From: Paramecium octaurelia
Lineage: Eukaryota > Ciliophora > Oligohymenophorea > Peniculida > Parameciidae
DNA: 64,000 nucleotides
NCBI GenBank assembly: GCA_905182995.1
Contig: CAJJDP010000130.1
Location: forward strand, 186,001-250,000
Reading direction: 5' to 3'
In this document: positions 61,792 to 64,000 of the stretch, piece by piece
Numbering within the stretch: the first letter of the stretch is position 1
Layout: every line of letters begins with the position of its first letter
Position numbers and translations under genes: made by a program
Notes under the pieces: model-generated
What the model was told of the DNA's origin: nothing
Seen by the model: only the letters and a program-made list of their open reading frames with translations
The model's database searches: none

Positions 61792-62502
61792 TCACTACTA
61801 CTAATGCTACAACCTCTAATGCAATTCGTTTGGATCATATTATTTGATAGCTTACTTCACAATTCCCTCATTTTGATTATTGGCATTATTAATTTAATTT
61901 TTGTTATTATTTTGATTGAGATTTGTATTCTATTAAATCTCTACATCGATTTCATTGTTCAAATTAGTTAGGGATGCTAAAATTAAAAAATAATAAACTT
62001 GAATGTTATGTTGAGGACATCGACATTATACTAATATCTGGATTGATAATAGGTTCTGGTATAGGCTGCTAAACTGAATTTTCAATATCCTCATGCTTAT
62101 TCTCTTCATCTCCGAAATATTAACCTTCATAATAAGGATAATATTTAAATTAGTTTAATCGTGTTGTTCCACTAAAGGACCCTTCCTAACCTTAACTTTC
62201 CGCTTCTCTTTATCTTCTTTATTGATCTCTCATTAGCTTGCGAAGTTTTCGTTTTAGGATTCTAAGTTTTTTTGTTTTCCTAATAAAAGTAAATTTTTCT
62301 AGATTAAATACTTGAATACAACAGACTCTTAAACTGTCTAAATGATCATGCTCGTAGTGTTATAATGGGCTTCAAACATTTAAGCGAATATTTCTTTTTC
62401 TGCTTCTAATTCTAATTCTTCATCGCTGAAGGTTTAGATGTACTAAAATGAAGTTTATGAAGATAATGTAGAGTTGCTGATTGATGAGGTGGAGAATGAC
62501 AT
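61792..62502 (-). CDS. Low-complexity, basic then Asn/Gln-rich protein
   Basis: ATG at 62500-62502 (MSFSTSSISNSTLSSQTS). An acidic helix (EELELEAEKEIFAQMFEAHY) is followed by a region where one intron is unresolved (about 62270-62330), then a basic patch (KTSQANERSIKKIKRSG). A 25-nt intron near 62195 leads to RLNQFKYYPYYEGQYFGDEE, and a 22-nt intron near 61980 leads to an Asn/Gln-rich tail ending IKQYDPNELHQRLQHQQQ at TGA 61792-61794. Acidic and basic patches with an N/Q tail suggest a nuclear or regulatory protein, but no domain is recognised. Confidence 0.5.
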
Positions 62503-63128
62503 TTGATTGATATGATGATTATTTTTTGTTTTAATTAATATCCCAATTGTTATATATAAATGCTCAAAAACACAACTTAATATTATAGTATAAGGATATT
62601 GATCTAATAACGCCTTTCTAATAAGCCCTAAAAGTCTCGATTGAATATATTTTATATTAATATTATTCTTTTTCTTTACATATTTTATTACAAAAGGAAT
62701 TCTTAATATAAGTGTGTTATCCAAAAATTAAATTCTATTTTTCTAAGAAATAACTGGAATTAAGTTTCAAATAATCATTCTTTGAATAATGTAACCATCA
62801 ATTTAGTAAGAGAATACTCAAAAGTCTATCAATTATGAACAAATACATGATATTAGATGCTTAGAGAACATTTTAGGATAATAAATTATGACATCAAAAC
62901 TATAGTAAGAAAAATTTAAGATTAGATTTTTTCTCATTTTACAGATCGAAATCAGTCATTTCAATCAGCAAAAAAGTAGATCTGTTTTTCTAGAACAATT
63001 CAATATTCCCCCTTAATAAGACTCTATTAGGAATTGCTAGCATTGTTAACTTATAACAATCAACTTGAATAATTAAATTTTTAATATCATTTAATTTTAT
63101 ATAGTCCAATTAATACAATTAAATCAAT
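62503..63128. other. Spacer, AT-rich
   Basis: About 625 nt between the low-complexity gene and the partial F-box-like gene. A minus-strand open stretch over 62455-62724 has a composition unlike protein and I do not count it. Confidence 0.4.
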
Positions 63129-64000
63129 TCAGATTTCTGGTTCATGGTAAAGGTGCAATATAAATTCCAGCTTTTTCTAAAGCTGAGGTAGCTTAAAATA
63201 ATAGTCCATCAAGCATTCCTTAAGCTTCTCCAATTTCATTAAAAAAGTTTTATAATTACTTTCCACTAAAAGATCCATTCCTAATTTTGATCTTATATAA
63301 TCTCTAGATCTTGAATAAATCTCATGATCAATTTCAGATTTAAAAATAGCATCAGCTATCTCCTAACTATTAATACATAAGAAATCTTGAGTTCTTATAT
63401 TATTTACTAATTTAACCTAATTTTAAATACAGTAAAATAGTTCCATCAAACTGTTTTATTCTTTAGTTTTAGACAAAAGCTCATCCTATTTTGAACATAA
63501 ATTGAAATTATTTTCTATTGTTTTGATTTATTATTAAACTCTTTAAACTTAAATCTGGTAATAAAAATTTGAATTTTATTCAAATTCTTGATTAAACTTC
63601 TTACAAACATATCTTGAATTCTAGATGTCTTCTAATGAACAATATGATAGTATAACTTTAAAAAATAAAGTTCCTAATTTTGAAATCTTTTCCAATTAAT
63701 TTGATTTTGATCTTTGTTTTGTGAGTAAATTATATAAAAATTATTATTATTATTATAGATTTAGAACTATTTTATCTTTGTTATATGCATCACAAATTAC
63801 TTTATAATCTCGTTGTGTAGTAAAATCAAATAGATTCTTTATATATTTTGCTAAAGCCAGGAACTCCTTTGAATTTACCTAATTATTTTAATACCTATTT
63901 TTAGACATATAATTCCTTATCAATCTTCTTTACTTTTCAAGTATGCCATACCAATTCAAAGGTTAATATTGAAGGCAGGTAATAACAGTTTACAAAATGT
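63129..64000 (-). CDS. F-box-like coiled-coil protein, 5' partial
   Basis: One continuous frame from the right edge of the window to TGA 63129-63131, about 290 residues, with no intron needed. No start is in view. The central part ILSYCSLEDIQNSRYVCKKF matches an F-box pattern (ILSYLSLEDLxxxRxVCKxF), which recruits SCF ubiquitin ligases through Skp1. Around it are helical, Gln/Lys-rich segments (NRYQNNQVNSKEFLALAKYI before, IKTIENNFNLCSKQDELLSK after) and a C-terminal helical block MKLEKLKECLMDYYFKLPQL. The substrate-binding part is not recognised. F-box assignment is moderate; coding status is strong. Confidence 0.65.

Noticed and set aside
62455-62724. 89-codon minus-strand frame beginning MDNTLILRIPFVIKYV
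   Set aside because: It overlaps the start of the low-complexity gene in another frame; its composition is typical of translated AT-rich spacer.

Overview
The window looks like macronuclear DNA of a Paramecium-type ciliate. Three things show this together. First, long conserved proteins read through only if TAA and TAG are glutamine and TGA is the sole stop. Second, frame changes inside conserved domains are healed by removing tiny GT...AG introns, mostly 21-29 nt. Third, the DNA is very AT-rich and the genes are almost back to back. I found no rRNA, CRISPR array, telomeric repeat block, transposon or virus-like element. I could not scan rigorously for tRNAs.

Layout. 0-13 kb: partial gene, AP-1 mu adaptin, a 758-residue coiled-coil protein, a small gene, a Dna2-like protein with an apparently intact nuclease and a decayed helicase half, a relic region, a two-exon unknown, an ER-type 2-Cys peroxiredoxin and two unknown minus-strand genes. 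13-31 kb: a ~2350-residue TRANK1-like SF1 helicase, a ~1760-residue type I membrane protein, a Myb/SANT-like protein, small genes, a degenerate dual-specificity phosphatase, a coiled-coil protein and eEF1B. 31-33.7 kb: mostly gene relics. 33.7-46 kb: MORN protein, kinase with EF-hands, second kinase, a UBE3A/E6AP-like HECT ligase, small proteins, a four-TM protein and a double-GAF protein. 47-55 kb: mitochondrial Hsp70, secreted GH31 glucosidase, PP2C phosphatase and PKA regulatory subunit. 56-64 kb: coiled-coil proteins, a CFAP161-calcyphosin fusion, a low-complexity gene and an F-box-like partial gene.

No operon-like logic is visible. The genes are independent eukaryotic units. Themes include cAMP, calcium and phosphorylation signalling (PKA-R, two kinases, PP2C, pseudophosphatase, EF-hand proteins), protein quality control (HECT, F-box, Hsp70), trafficking (AP-1) and cilia (CFAP161, MORN). 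The most unusual items are the nuclease-only Dna2 relative, the CFAP161-EF-hand fusion, the AZUL-HECT ligase with a DUSP-like head, the giant TRANK1-like helicase and the dead phosphatase. All gene models were read by eye from the sequence. Intron and start choices were judged by frame and conservation, not by transcripts or database search.
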